In this document: piece by piece, positions 1 to 11,165 of the stretch
How the letters are laid out: each line of letters opens with the position of its first letter
Numbering within the stretch: position 1 is the stretch's first letter
NCBI GenBank assembly: GCA_004352715.1
Contig: SCFE01000064.1
Coordinates: 1,238,638-1,302,637 of the forward strand
Direction: 5' to 3'
DNA from: Hofstenia miamia
Lineage: Eukaryota > Xenacoelomorpha > Acoela
Length of the DNA stretch: 64,000 nucleotides
Notes under the pieces: model-generated
Seen by the model: only the letters and a program-made list of their open reading frames with translations
Database searches by the model: none
What the model was told of the DNA's origin: nothing
Translations under genes and position numbers: made by a program

Positions 1-1979
1 CCTTTTATAACCACTGGCATAGGAGCAATTTAAGCTCTGTTGTTAGCATTCTGTATAAGAAAGAAATACATGCCATACTGCACAATCCACTCAGACATCT
101 ACATGGTCACAAAGAAGACTTGAAAATAGTAGTAGTCACAAGTGATGAAGGCCATGATCAATGGAAAGGAAACAAATATTCTGATAAACTGTGTGTAATC
201 AAAGAAAATGACATTTTGAGAGGTGCACCAAGAGAGGATAGTCCAATAATTCATCATACCATGAGAACATTTTCACCAGGTCTTCCAACAGTTCATTATC
301 CTTATCTAAATCAAGTAACCAAGACTTGAAAAGAAAGAAGAGAGTTAACTATGCATGAAATATTATTGGTGGTTATCCTATAGAGACATATTGGAAAATG
401 ATACTTAAAATTTGGAATCTTTTACAGTAATAGTGGTAAGATTTGCATAGAATTTCTTGAAATTCATAAGTCAAATCTGGCAGTGGCAAATGTAATAAAA
501 TTGGAAATTTACAAATTTCATAAAGTCAAAACTGCTTGGAAAAATGTTCAATTGTTAAATTTAATTCTTTTTTAAAAGAGAATAATAAATTTATGTTTTG
601 TAAATTTAATTTGACGAAAAATGAAGGCTTAATTGAAACTTGCTTTGTTGAATTGTGATTTTACTGAAACTGTAAGAAGCTTGCCTTATTTTAAGAGCTC
701 ATTGCTTGGAAAAGAGATGCTTAAACAACCTTTTAAGTGAGTAATGAGGTAATATGAAAGACAAAGAACCAAATAATGAGAGACTACTTAAAACAAAGAG
801 AGGAATGATCAATGTGACATTAAATTCTCAGATTTGCCCAAAATGTCAATTTAATTCTGGAATGAAAATGGACATCCAACCAGAAGACAGTGATGTAAAA
901 AAGGATATAAAAGACCAGCAAAATAGAGAGAAAGGACTGACCCCACCCCACACACTAAGAAGTATAGAAAAATCTTACAATGATTTTTCAACTCAATTGN
1001 GGAAACTTCATTGAGGGTGTTGACCATCTCTGGTTGAACTACTTTACCAATAGTCTCTATGGAATATGTGGTCTTTGGTAATACCGGCTTTAAAACGTAT
1101 TGTTTGGGTTGTGAGAGTTCGTCTTGTTGTGTAACTGGTAGATTTTTAAGCATGAGATTTCTTAGCAGCTTTTGAAGTCATTGTTGAATTTAAAATTGAA
1201 AAAGTATTCAAAGCACAAGTTATTTATTACAGAGTTTTAGCATACAAACCAATCAAAAATAACTTAATTCATTTGATCCAATCATCAACTAATGCGATTA
1301 ATTCATTTGCCAATGTTGTTAGAATATTATAAAATATCTGTTATATGTGTACACCCATGTATCTAGTTTATCCTAATATCAATTTACTGTTTCCACTTTC
1401 TTCTATAAAGAATAATGTTTTAGATTATAAAATTCCTGGTTTCCCCATAGCGTATTGTATCTATGTGTTTATAGATTTATTTAACACTATGCTAAGAACT
1501 GAGAATCTGTTTACATGACTCAGAGCTAAGTAAAGAATTACAACCATGCTTAAGGGTTTTTTGCAAAAATGCCTAGAAACACATTAGCAATGTTTTTGAC
1601 AGAAGCTTTTAATCTGTCACATTCAAGTGTATTCAATTTAAAATCTTTTTATTACCACCTCCAGAAACCTGGAAAGAGAATCTATCAATCACATGAAAAG
1701 CTCGACATTTTTAAAACCTTTTCTTGGGGAACCTGCCATCATATCAAAATATTTAAAAGCTTTTTCATGTAAACCCTGCCTACTTGAGATTTTGAAGTAC
1801 CACAAATTGACGTTATCACAAAAGTTTCCATTAATTGATTTTACTTATCACTAATTGGATATCTCCATTTCAGATTCAACCAATCAGGTCTACCCTGGAT
1901 TAGCAATTTAAAATTCCTCACTTTGCATTTTTGATTTTAATGCTACCAGTTGCTTTTTGTTTTATGCTCTAGTTTTAAA
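1..1979. other. Unassigned AT-rich DNA
   Basis: No gene is recognised here. Short open stretches exist on + (120-329 and 754-1014) and on - (about 1003-1153), but none resembles a family I know. A single N at 1000 joins two sequence blocks, and the - strand reading right of it (from 1153 down) looks somewhat protein-like until the N. The stretch could hold exons of an unknown gene or repeat debris. Confidence 0.4.
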
Positions 1980-4078
1980 ATGAATTCAATCAATCTTTCT
2001 GACGTTCTCTCTGGGTGGAACCAACAATTTGTAACCATAATCAGAGAGAATATGTACAAGGACCCATTAGAAGTATCTTTTGATGAGACGATGTAAGTAA
2101 ATATTTGCTATATATATATAACATTTTTTGCTTTTTTCACCATCAATGGGTAAAATATATATTTATTATTCATCTAAGAAATTAAGTTTTTACAATGCAT
2201 TCTGTTATAATATTTTATTTTTACAGTATGTATAAAACCATGTCTGAAAATTTCCTTCAATAAAAAACAAGTGAGTTAATGTTTTCTATTTATCTAAATC
2301 AATTTTTGTATATTATTAACACAATATTTTTACGTTATGAATTATATTTTAATCTAAAATCCGAAATGCTTTTTGTGCTAACTATTTTTTTAGCATTGAT
2401 AATATCCTGGAAGAAGAAGAAAATTTTGAAGTATGGTCGCCAAATTTTGAAAACCAGGTTGAGGAAATGATGTCTAGTTACGAGAATCAAACTGGATCTG
2501 GTGATCTCATCCAAACCTCAACTAAAAAAACCCTGATGCCTGAAAACAGTATTTCAAACATGTGAGTACATACCATGTTCTTTATTATTTTTGAAAATTG
2601 TGTTTGACATTTTTCCAATATTAAAAAATGCAATAGAGTTTTTACATTTTAAAAATTTTAAATACTATTGTCAATGTTTTTTAATTTGAAAACATGTTAA
2701 ACACAATTATTTGAGTGTGATTCATCAGAAATTTTTTAAAAATTAATAAAATGCATATCACGTATTAGAGGTTTTCTGTTTTACAAATTTGAAAAAACGA
2801 AATGGCTTTATTTCATTGCTGAAAATATTTCTTGTAAAAGTGTCTACATTATAGCAGTTATTTGTTAAATGCATTCTCTCTATTTAATTTTAAAGAGATA
2901 TGTTAATATCTAATACGTTGTTTTTGGAAATAATGTTTTATTTTAAATTGGAGAGAGGTGAAATCTTGAAAAAACCAATTTATTAGACTTTGTTTCCCAT
3001 TTTAAACAGANGCATATATGTCTCTATGCCATCATCAGAAGACGGTCAATTTATTGTTAATAGAAGAAGGAGAAAAGAGTCACTACCTTGCCATCACCAA
3101 TTTAAATTAAAATTTTTTAAGAATAGAAACCGTGATTTCTTTTGCCCAAAATGTTTATCTGGATTCAAGACTTGAGAAAATTTGGAGAAACATGAAAATA
3201 AATGTAATGGAGTAGCAGAACCAAGAATAACATTTCTGGATCAAACAAACAAAATTAAATTTAAAGCATATGGCTCTCAAAATTATGTAGGAATTGTTGG
3301 AACTCTGGATATTGAGGTGATTTCCAGAAAAGTTCATAGTGTTCAACTAAATCCGTCTACAAGCTATACAATGTGAGATGTTGAACAAATTCCATCAGGT
3401 GTCTGTGTGGCAANAGTTTTTGATACAAAATTTGATGATTTATGCTGTTGAAGGCCTTGCTGAGATCTAATAAGGCCACAGTACATTTCTTTTCATTAAG
3501 ACTAAGACGAACTTTTTCAGTTAATGCTAATAAAGCATCAACAGTCGAACATTTATATCTGAAACCAAATTGATTTTCCATAAGAATTTGTTTATCCGTA
3601 AATATTCAATTTGCTTGCAGAACAGCTTTTCAAAAATCTTTGCCAGAGAATTCGTAACAGATATGGGACGGTAATTTCAACAATTCAATGGATCACCTTT
3701 TTTATAAACAGGTGTGATATGGGATTCTTTTAATATTTTGGTAAAACATTTACAAGTAATGCAGTAGTTAAATACAAAAAGAAGATATTCATCAAATTGC
3801 CTTATAAATTTTTTGACTATAAATGTTTGAATGTTTGATGGTCCATTTGCCTTGTTGGGATNAACAGTCCTACAAGATGAAACAATGTTATTGTGAGCTA
3901 GTAATATCAGAAGACCAGAGGAAACTTATGTTGACATCAGCAACAAAATGTATATTTTGTAAAAACATGTTTGCACATGAGGACGTTAAAGTAATTGATC
4001 ATTGCCATTTCACCAGAGAAATAAGAGGTGTTGCACACAATAATTGCAATATTTTAAATCAAAGTCCACAATTTACCC
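1980..4078 (+). pseudogene. Polinton/Maverick-like DNA polymerase B N-terminal fragment, intron-split and interrupted
   Basis: Three exons join in frame: 1980-2092 (ATG start, donor gtaagt), 2394-2561 (acceptor ttttag, donor gtgagt) and 3010-3413 (acceptor aacag); both junctions fall after the second base of a codon. Exon 3 has a zinc-binding stretch (FFCPKCLSGF, then EKHENKC about ten residues on) and then YVGIVGTLDIEV, the pattern that precedes the exonuclease domain in family B polymerases of Polinton-type elements. A second piece at 3863-4078 reads CIFCKNMF, then VIDHCHFTREIRGVAHNNCN, an endonuclease VII/HNH-like module usual in the same polymerases. There is an in-frame stop after CLSGFKT and another after STSYTM. 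LINE sequence lies between the two pieces, bounded by single Ns at 3414 and 3862, so the interruption may be real or a scaffolding error. The polymerase catalytic part is absent. Family assignment is from remembered motifs; splice sites are read directly. Confidence 0.6.
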
Positions 4079-6268
4079 NATGTTTGATGGTCCATTTGCC
4101 TTGTTGGGATCCAATTTTGAGACAACTGACAACAATTCCTGTCTAGTACAAAATCTGAAGCTGAAACTAGAAGTTGATAATTTTTTCATCTGAAAAAATT
4201 GCTTAGGACCTTTACATTGCCCAAGGTTTAGAAAAACCTCATTAAAGTAATTGCAATTGCCTTCTTGTCAGAAATAATTTGGTTATTAGTTGATATTCTT
4301 GAAATTTCTGTTTCAATGTTTCTTTCTTTATTAAGGAACTTTTTGATAAACCTCCACTTATCTCTACTAGCATTAAGTTTACCATTAAAAATACGGGTAA
4401 TTTCAGTTCATAGATTCTGTTTCTTCTCTTTCAGTTGTTGTTTAACATTTGACAACTCATTTTGGAGCTTCTTATAATTACTACTATGCCTCTCACTTCA
4501 ACGAATCTTTTCCAGTATTTTCTTCCTTACATCTTCAAGCTTTACAATATCAGGATTAGCTTGGACCTTTTTATAAATCTTATTGAGACTTCTTTTTTTG
4601 CGAATTCTAACTGGAGCTAATTGATCAATGCAGTATTTCAGTCTTGAAATGAAGAAATTCATCATATGATCAGGGTTGTTGATGGTATAAATATAACCAA
4701 ATGGGATATTCTGGAGTAAGTTTATGAAGGACGCGTTATAAAATTCTTAAATGATCTGGAAAATATTATTTTTTTGCTATCTTTCTTCTTGATCTGCTCA
4801 GAAACTATGACAATTAAGTTATGATCTGAAAAGAAGTTATTATATACAAAGTGCAAAGGGTTATTGGCAGCATAGTAATTAGTTATCACGTAGTCAATTA
4901 GTGTATTACTTCTAGTGCAAATGTCCTTATTGATGATTTCAAGATTAAATATATTTCAAAAGTTGTCTAGAAGCTTCATCTCTGTTGAGTTAAGATAATT
5001 TAGGTTGTAGTCGCCAAACAGTGTAATGTCATTCACTAATTGTGATGCTTTCATAACTTCATTCGTTAAAGAATTAATAAATGATGTGCAGTAGTTTTTT
5101 TAGGACAATAGCTAACATTTAGAAACTTGCGTTCCTCATGATGATGAATCTCAACCCAAAGATACTCAATTTGTTCTTGCTCAATCTCTATCTCTTTTCC
5201 TTACTGGTTGAAGATATTTAGGTATAATAAANATGCTGTTATCTAAGTTGTTCCAAAGCTTGACTGTATTATAAATGAAGGACTTTTCCCAATAGGAAGA
5301 CATATTAAGAACAGGTGTAGTACATGCGTGAGTGCGTGAGTTAAATTTTAATAAACAGTCTAAAAATAGGGTTGGATGTGTTAACTTACAGAAATATTTG
5401 TAGAAAAATAACAAACTAGTAAATTTAATCAGGTATTTCGGAGAAAGCAAATTATAATTTTGTACATATGTACTAGTTTGTTGTTTATCACATTGAAACG
5501 TTGTCCAGACTGCACGGTTAAATGTTGTGGTTAATTGCTCAACAGCAATGCATAAACCTCCCTACTAGCATTAAGTTTACCATAAAACATACGGGTAATA
5601 TCGGTTCGGAGTTTCTGTTTTTTCTCCTTCAGTTGCTGTTTAAGATTTGACAACTTGACAACTCATTTTGGAGCATTACTACAATCACCTCACTCAACTC
5701 AATATAACCAATCTTTTCCAGTATTTTCTCTTCGAGCTTTACAATATCAGGATTAGCTTGGACCTTTTTATAAATCTTATTGAGTCTATTGAGACTTGTG
5801 ATATACTTAATTATAACTGGAGCTAATTGATCAATGCAATATTTCAGTCTTGAAATGAAGAAATTCATCATATGATCAGGGTCGTTGATGGTATAAATAT
5901 AACCAAATGGGATATTCTGGAGTAAGTTTATGAATGACGCGTCACCAAAATTCTTAAATGATATGAAAAATATTATTTTTTTGCTATCTTCTTGATCTGC
6001 TCAGAAACTATGACAATTAAGTTATGATTTGAATAGAAGTTATTAAATACAAAGTGCAAAAGGTTATTGGCAGCATAGTCATTAGTTATCACGTAGTCAA
6101 TTAGTGTATTACTTCTAGTGCAAATGTCCTTATTGATGATTTCAAGATTAAATATATTTCAAAAGTTGTCTAGAAGCTTCATCTCTGTTGAGTTAAGACA
6201 ATTTAGGTTGTAGTCGCCAAACAGTGTAATGTCATTCACTAATTGTGATGCTTTCATAACTTCATTTG

Positions 6269-6598
6269 TTAAAGAATTAATAAATGATGTGGAGTAGTTT
6301 TTTTAGGACAATAGCTAACATTTAGAAACTTGCGTTCCTCATGATGATGAATCTCAACCCAAAGATACTCAATTTGTTCTTGCTCAATCTCTATATCATT
6401 TCTTCTTACTGGTTGAAGATATTTAGGTATAATAAATATAAAACCTCCGCCTCTCCCAGAGCGATTTTCATAAAATATATTGTATACACTCTTATCAGGA
6501 TTATATAGGTCTTCATTTACTGGTGAACAAAGCCATGTTTCTGTTACTGCATATATGCAATGGTTTTCAAAAGATGCTGTTAATTCTAAGAAATGCAT
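6269..6598 (-). pseudogene. LINE ORF2 endonuclease N-terminal part
   Basis: The translation contains AVTETWL, then NRSGRGGGFIFI, the conserved ET-W-L and R-GGG-hydrophobic blocks of apurinic-type endonucleases in non-LTR retrotransposons. Downstream, in other frames, GDYNLNCL (around 6215) and RSNTLIDYVITN (around 6110) continue the domain, so it is frameshifted. It probably nicked target DNA for target-primed reverse transcription when intact. The 2A peptide lies about 90 bases upstream, separated by a stop codon. Confidence 0.7.
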
Positions 6599-6686
6599 AT
6601 GTGCTATTAAACTGTGTGCATTAAAATATATGTATTCAAATGTATTAGCAAAATTCCTTAGTGTTTTTTAATTCTGATATATCATA

Positions 6687-6713
6687 GGGACCTGGATTTG
6701 GTTCAACATCGCC
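6687..6713 (-). other. 2A (StopGo/CHYSEL) peptide coding sequence in the LINE
   Basis: The - strand reads GDVEPNPGP, an exact match to the D-(V/I)-E-x-N-P-G-P signature at which ribosomes skip the last Gly-Pro bond. It follows a hydrophobic leader (LLILIYLCELRFSIS) and precedes the endonuclease by about 30 codons, with one stop at about 6654. 2A peptides at the N-terminus of CR1/L2-type LINE proteins are known from several invertebrates. Whether this copy still works cannot be told from sequence. Confidence 0.8.
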
Positions 6714-7220
6714 TGAAATAGAAAATCGTAATTCGCATAGATAAATAAGAATCAGCAAGTTACATGCATGGGAGTTACATAATACACAAAAACTGACCTT
6801 TGCTTTTGATTGTTTGTTATGTAAGTCTTTCTTGATTCAATTCTCATGTGAAGTATACTTAACTTAGTGTAATCAGTTTTTTTTCTTATCTTCATTAGTG
6901 TAGAAGAGTGACTAGTAGGTCTATAAGATTTTGAGTTTTAGACAATCATTGGAATATTTGTAATAATCTTTGTAGTACAGCCTGCACTTCTTGGTTTTGT
7001 GTTTGTACTTTATTGAGTACAGCGCCTCTGTATGAAATGGAGTCATTCCGAAATGAGGGAGGTAGTGGTAATCCACCATTTATTTTTCCTTGGCAAAATT
7101 TGAGGGTGGTTTTTCATTGCTTTTCGTTGAATTTGACTGTAATATTTATTTTATTCATTTTATTTGCTTAACAATTATTCTGAGCCTTACTCTTGACAAA
7201 TGTATGCCATCTCGTGCTAA

Positions 7221-8010
7221 AAATTAGGAATCAACAACTGTTGGACTTTTCATAAACACATTAAATACATTTATAATTTCCAAAAAATCACATTCTTTTG
7301 CCAAATTTCGCAGAACTTCATTGAGCAAAGTAACATACCTTGTTTTTTGGAGATTTTCATTTATGAGAGGTTTAATTTCCATGAAACATATTTTCCTAGG
7401 ATTGAAAACTTCGTGAATCGAAGTAATTATATCACAGATATTGGTACGAAAACTTTGAAAAGCTTTATCACGATCATATTTACAATGTAAAGCATCCGAG
7501 GTGTCAATATTGAAAACTACAGTGTCTATTTTCCTGGGGCTGTATTCTTTAATAATTATATTCATTTCAAGAGTATCCACACTAGGATAAGAGTGTATTT
7601 CAGTGGTCCCATTTAGAATAAGCTTTTCACCTCTTTTCACCTCTAACATATTTTAATATTGAATTACTAATTACTAAAATGCTGGGATTTTCACTTTGAA
7701 TGTCCCTTGCCTTTTTTTCTTGAAATTCAATAGGCGATTTACATTCACTTTCACGTACAGTAGCTTATACTGTTGTTTTCATTTTTGTCAATATCTTCAA
7801 GTGAACAAATATTTTCGGTAAACATATTTTTTGATATTGATGTTGCGCCGCTTTCAACATTTGAAATGTTAAATAAAGTTAAGAATACCTCACAGGCTTC
7901 ATCTTTATCAAATTTAGCAAAAAGCTGAAGTGGTGTTTTGGCTTTTCCCTTAATATAATTTTCAGCCTCGTTTTCATTGTCTATGCCTTTGAAAATTCGA
8001 CTGTTGGAGC
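7221..8010 (-). CDS. Unknown protein fragment, possibly SGNH-hydrolase fold
   Basis: An uninterrupted 141-codon frame (7649-7224) has a pattern seen in SGNH-type domains of retroelement proteins: a strand VDTLEMNIIIKEY, then DTVVFNIDTSDAL in the place of the usual GTND block, an amphipathic helix, KICFMEIKPL, a helix LLNEVLRNLAKEC, then FLEIINVFNVF. The catalytic GDS serine motif is not visible, so activity is doubtful. A second coding-looking stretch at 8010-7760 on the same strand (FAKFDKDEACEVFLTLFNIS) may be an upstream part of the same protein, separated by stops. It follows LINE debris and could belong to a retroelement or Polinton-like cargo. The fold call is a weak inference. Confidence 0.35.
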
Positions 8011-8066
8011 ATGTCCCATAATAATAATAATCTTTTGAAATGTACTAATTTTTAAATTGCTTTATA

Positions 8067-8069
8067 TGA

Positions 8070-8106
<37 letters not shown>
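8067..8106. repeat. (TA)n microsatellite
   Basis: An almost pure run of alternating T and A of about 37 bases. Similar runs lie at 12352-12380, 16698-16728, 18233-18252, 21718-21737 and 23336-23386. Confidence 0.95.
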
Positions 8107-8108
<2 letters not shown>

Positions 8109-8282
8109 TGTATATTCAAAATGCATAACTGAAAATGAACAACTAACATTTATGTTGTATTGTATAATTGGATCACAAAAAAAATTGAAAAATAATGCTG
8201 AGCTATGCTGAATTTTTCTCAATATAATATTTGAATAAATGTCTAAATGTTGTTAGCTAAATTTTTAAAACATATTTGAAAT

Positions 8283-8363
8283 AGGAGAGTGGCCGATTGG
8301 TTAGGCAGTTAGTTTCAGTTACTAGTATCGTTGGATGCGTCGGTTTGAATTCCACTTCATTCA
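8283..8363 (+). tRNA. Degenerate tRNA-Leu(CAG)-like sequence
   Basis: It keeps a Leu-type box A (GTGGCCGATTGGTTAGGC), an anticodon arm with loop TTCAGTT (anticodon CAG), a variable region, and a T arm with GTTTGAAT. The acceptor arms no longer pair, so it is a pseudo-tRNA or the head of a tRNA-derived SINE, not a working tRNA. Confidence 0.5.
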
Positions 8364-8841
8364 AAATTTTTATTAAATTGATTACAAAATTTATTACATA
8401 GTACAAATATAATTTAGTGATATTATTTGAAAATTAAGAAATATGATAATTTAATCTCTGGAAAAGTACTAATTTATACATTGCTTTATATCAATATATA
8501 TACATTCAATATTCATAACTGATAATGAACAAATAACATATTTATTATTATTAATTATTAGAAAATATTTTTACTGGCAAGCGTAAGTTTAAATTACTGG
8601 AATCTTCAGGTTCATAAATATGACAATTTAATCGGTGGAAATTCACTAATTATTAAATTGCTTATTACGAATACATTTTCAAATCATCACTGAATGTAAA
8701 CAAATACCATATTGTATTTTGAGAGCTAAATTAATGACAAAAATACTTAAACGTATTTTTACGCTATGCTGATTTTTTTAAATGAAATAATAGATTAAAT
8801 ATCTCAATTTTTTCAGTAAATTTGAAGAAAATACTTTTATT

Positions 8842-8921
8842 GGCAAAGTGGCCGAGTTCTCTAAGCGCTAGTATCAGCTTCTTGTATTTTCGAATATGTG
8901 GGTTTTCATTCCACTTTCTCA
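8842..8921 (+). tRNA. Degenerate tRNA-Leu(CAG)-like sequence, second copy
   Basis: The GTGGCCGAGTTCTCTAAGCG box A, loop ATCAGCT (anticodon CAG) and a T-arm-like GTGGGTTTTCATTCCAC match the copy at 8283 and the one at 31832. The T loop has lost the TTCGA core and the acceptor arms do not pair well. Around 9190-9240 a still weaker match may be a further relic. Confidence 0.45.
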
Positions 8922-10139
8922 ATTATTTGCTAATCGGATTATATGATATATTATTGAATATATCTTTAAAAATTGAAAACCACACAGTTTTTTCAGTAAA
9001 AATTTACTAACTAATCAATTGCTTACTATGTATTTATTCAAAATTCATAATTGAAGATGAACAAATAATATTGTTTAATTTTGAAGTGTGAGTTAATGAA
9101 AAAATATTTAAAACGTTTTGCAATGTAATAAGAAATCTTTCTTAATAAGAGATGAGATAAATTACCAAAGTATTTTTAGTGAAACTTTGAGAAAGTTGGC
9201 GGTATCCTCTAAGGCTGATAATATAAGAAAGGTTGTTTGAGAAAACCTACACATTATGTCGGATCACTTAAGGTTGAGGCTCTGGTTGTAAAAAAGTAAA
9301 GCTGAAAATGGATTTCATGACATTGTTCCATGGTACAGAAGAAGAGATATATCCAAAACTAAGAATTAATTAGAGGTGAGCACTGCACAGTTCTTGAAAG
9401 AATAGATTCACCGCATTGCGGATTATTTACCTTGAACCACTGTAATGAATAAAATATTACCGCGGTATACTGCAATTATAACTAGGGCAACTCATAGTCA
9501 GGAAAAATTCGATTCTTGCATATTTCATAGAAACGCTATAAAGTCAGTAACGTCAATTTCTAAAGTCTTTGATCAATTAGTACAACTATATTAGGGTATG
9601 GTAAAATTGTCCAAAAAAATTACTTGTTACTATGAAAATTCAACATTTTCTATTAACTTTGTTTTTTTTTAAGAAATTCAGTGAAAAATCCTCTGAAATT
9701 AATTAAATAGCTCTGTAACTAACCATGTTTGTACTTCGCTGTTGCAAAACAATTGGAATATATTAACTTTATATTGAAGAAATGACTTTTCAGAAAAACC
9801 AAAATATAGAAAATATGAGATTAAGTCATTATTCGCAATGCATAGGACTCAAATGGATAACTTTGGTTTTATCGGCTATATCTTTGATATGTTGAATTAA
9901 AACAATATAAAATAAAAGCATAAATTCATTTTAAACAATAAAAATAACTGGGTTGGTTAGATACATCTTTTTTATGCACATCTTTTAATGCAATTCTTCA
10001 TGGCATTATAAATTGATTTCTATACACTACAAGAAATAGAGTTCATAATTGATGATGTTGCTGGCTGATTTCAGCAAATGCAAAACTCTCTCTTCAATTT
10101 CCGGATGAAAATGAGCGATTATCTCTCAAATTGTATTTA

Positions 10140-11165
10140 AGTGAAAGCTGAGAGGTGACAAAATATGTCAATTGATGATTACTATCGTTGAGTAGTTGAC
10201 TCCATAAATTCTTGCGTTCAAGGGCGTGTTGTGTTCTTAGAGTGTCGACAAATAAGAAAAAGACATAGTTAGATCAGGGTCGATAGCTTCAAAAACCCGT
10301 TTCTCGATACATTCGATATTCTCTGATTCAAAGGTTGTTAACGCATGTTGCCATAGCGATATTTATGCTCCTTAGTTTTAGTAAGAAAATGAAATGTAGA
10401 CGCTTAGCTGATTTTTTGACAATATATTCAGTGTTGGCACTTCATTTAAGATTATTTTGTATTATAACTCCTAGAAATTTCGCCTGAAGCACTCACTTTA
10501 TTTTATTGTCATCTATTGAGATTTCCGCAGATCATAGGCTCCTTACTTTTCGGAAAACTTAATTTGATGGGCATCCTTTGTGACTATTTTTTAACTACGT
10601 GGGTTAAGTCCTCTAATGAGATTATGTAGTGAGGTTGCATTGCTCCCAAGCATTTGCATCATCCACGTATTTCACTCTATGTGGTTAATCAGTTAACAAT
10701 TGGTCGACAAATAGAATAAAATGCCAAGAATCTGGTTTAGCATCCTGAGGTAATGCTCCATTTAGATACTTCCAAGCACAGGATAACTTTACGCTTTGAG
10801 AGTGATCCATCACAAATGCAACAATCGAAAGAAGAGGTGCTTGACGATATTGTGGAGACTTTTGACAAATCATGACAAAGGCTTTTGAAAAGTCGAAAGA
10901 AAAACTCTTGGATATAAACTATGTTCATCAAAGCAAATAACCCATTGGTGAATAATATGTAGATCATCCGAGAAACAGCTGAATGTCTGTAGTTTATAAC
11001 TTAAGCTTCTTCATATCTCAGAATCCATGTTTCCGCAATTTTCCATATAGAATGCGCAATAGATATTGCTCTAATATCAGAAATTGGGTATAAGCAGATC
11101 AGTGACTGTTTGCTACCAATGTCTCTAAGGTGATAATGTGGCCTCCATAAGAATAGTATATCATC
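10140..11165 (-). pseudogene. Decayed LINE reverse transcriptase
   Basis: On the - strand, scattered frames recover the second half of a non-LTR RT: WKYLNGALPQDAK (10765 region), the catalytic block KYVDDANAWE around 10645-10673, then FLGVIIQNNLK followed by VKKSAKRLHFLTKTKEHKYR (about 10480-10340), which is the thumb region. Stops and frameshifts are frequent, and no single frame is long. It is older than the other LINE copies in this window. The YVDD active-site residues survive although the gene cannot be expressed. Confidence 0.6.

Larger units (their letters stand above)
3415..6840 (-). mobile_element. Non-LTR retrotransposon (LINE) pieces, in two overlapping copies
   Basis: Read on the - strand, this is an APE-type LINE in pieces. 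From 6840 to about 5550 it carries a hydrophobic N-terminus with a 2A peptide, the endonuclease, and the linker before the RT. A short C-terminal piece follows at 5450-5233 (ends FIYNTVKLWNNL, the usual tail of such ORF2 proteins). A second copy of the endonuclease-linker part runs 5231-4080, and an RT piece lies at 3861-3415 (QFGFRYKCSTVDALLALTE, then LLDLSKAFNSINH). The two endonuclease-linker copies look roughly 90% or more alike by eye and end at the same LINE position, where copy A meets the N at 5232. Frameshifts and stops break every part. Clade is uncertain, CR1/L2-like by layout. Confidence 0.75.
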
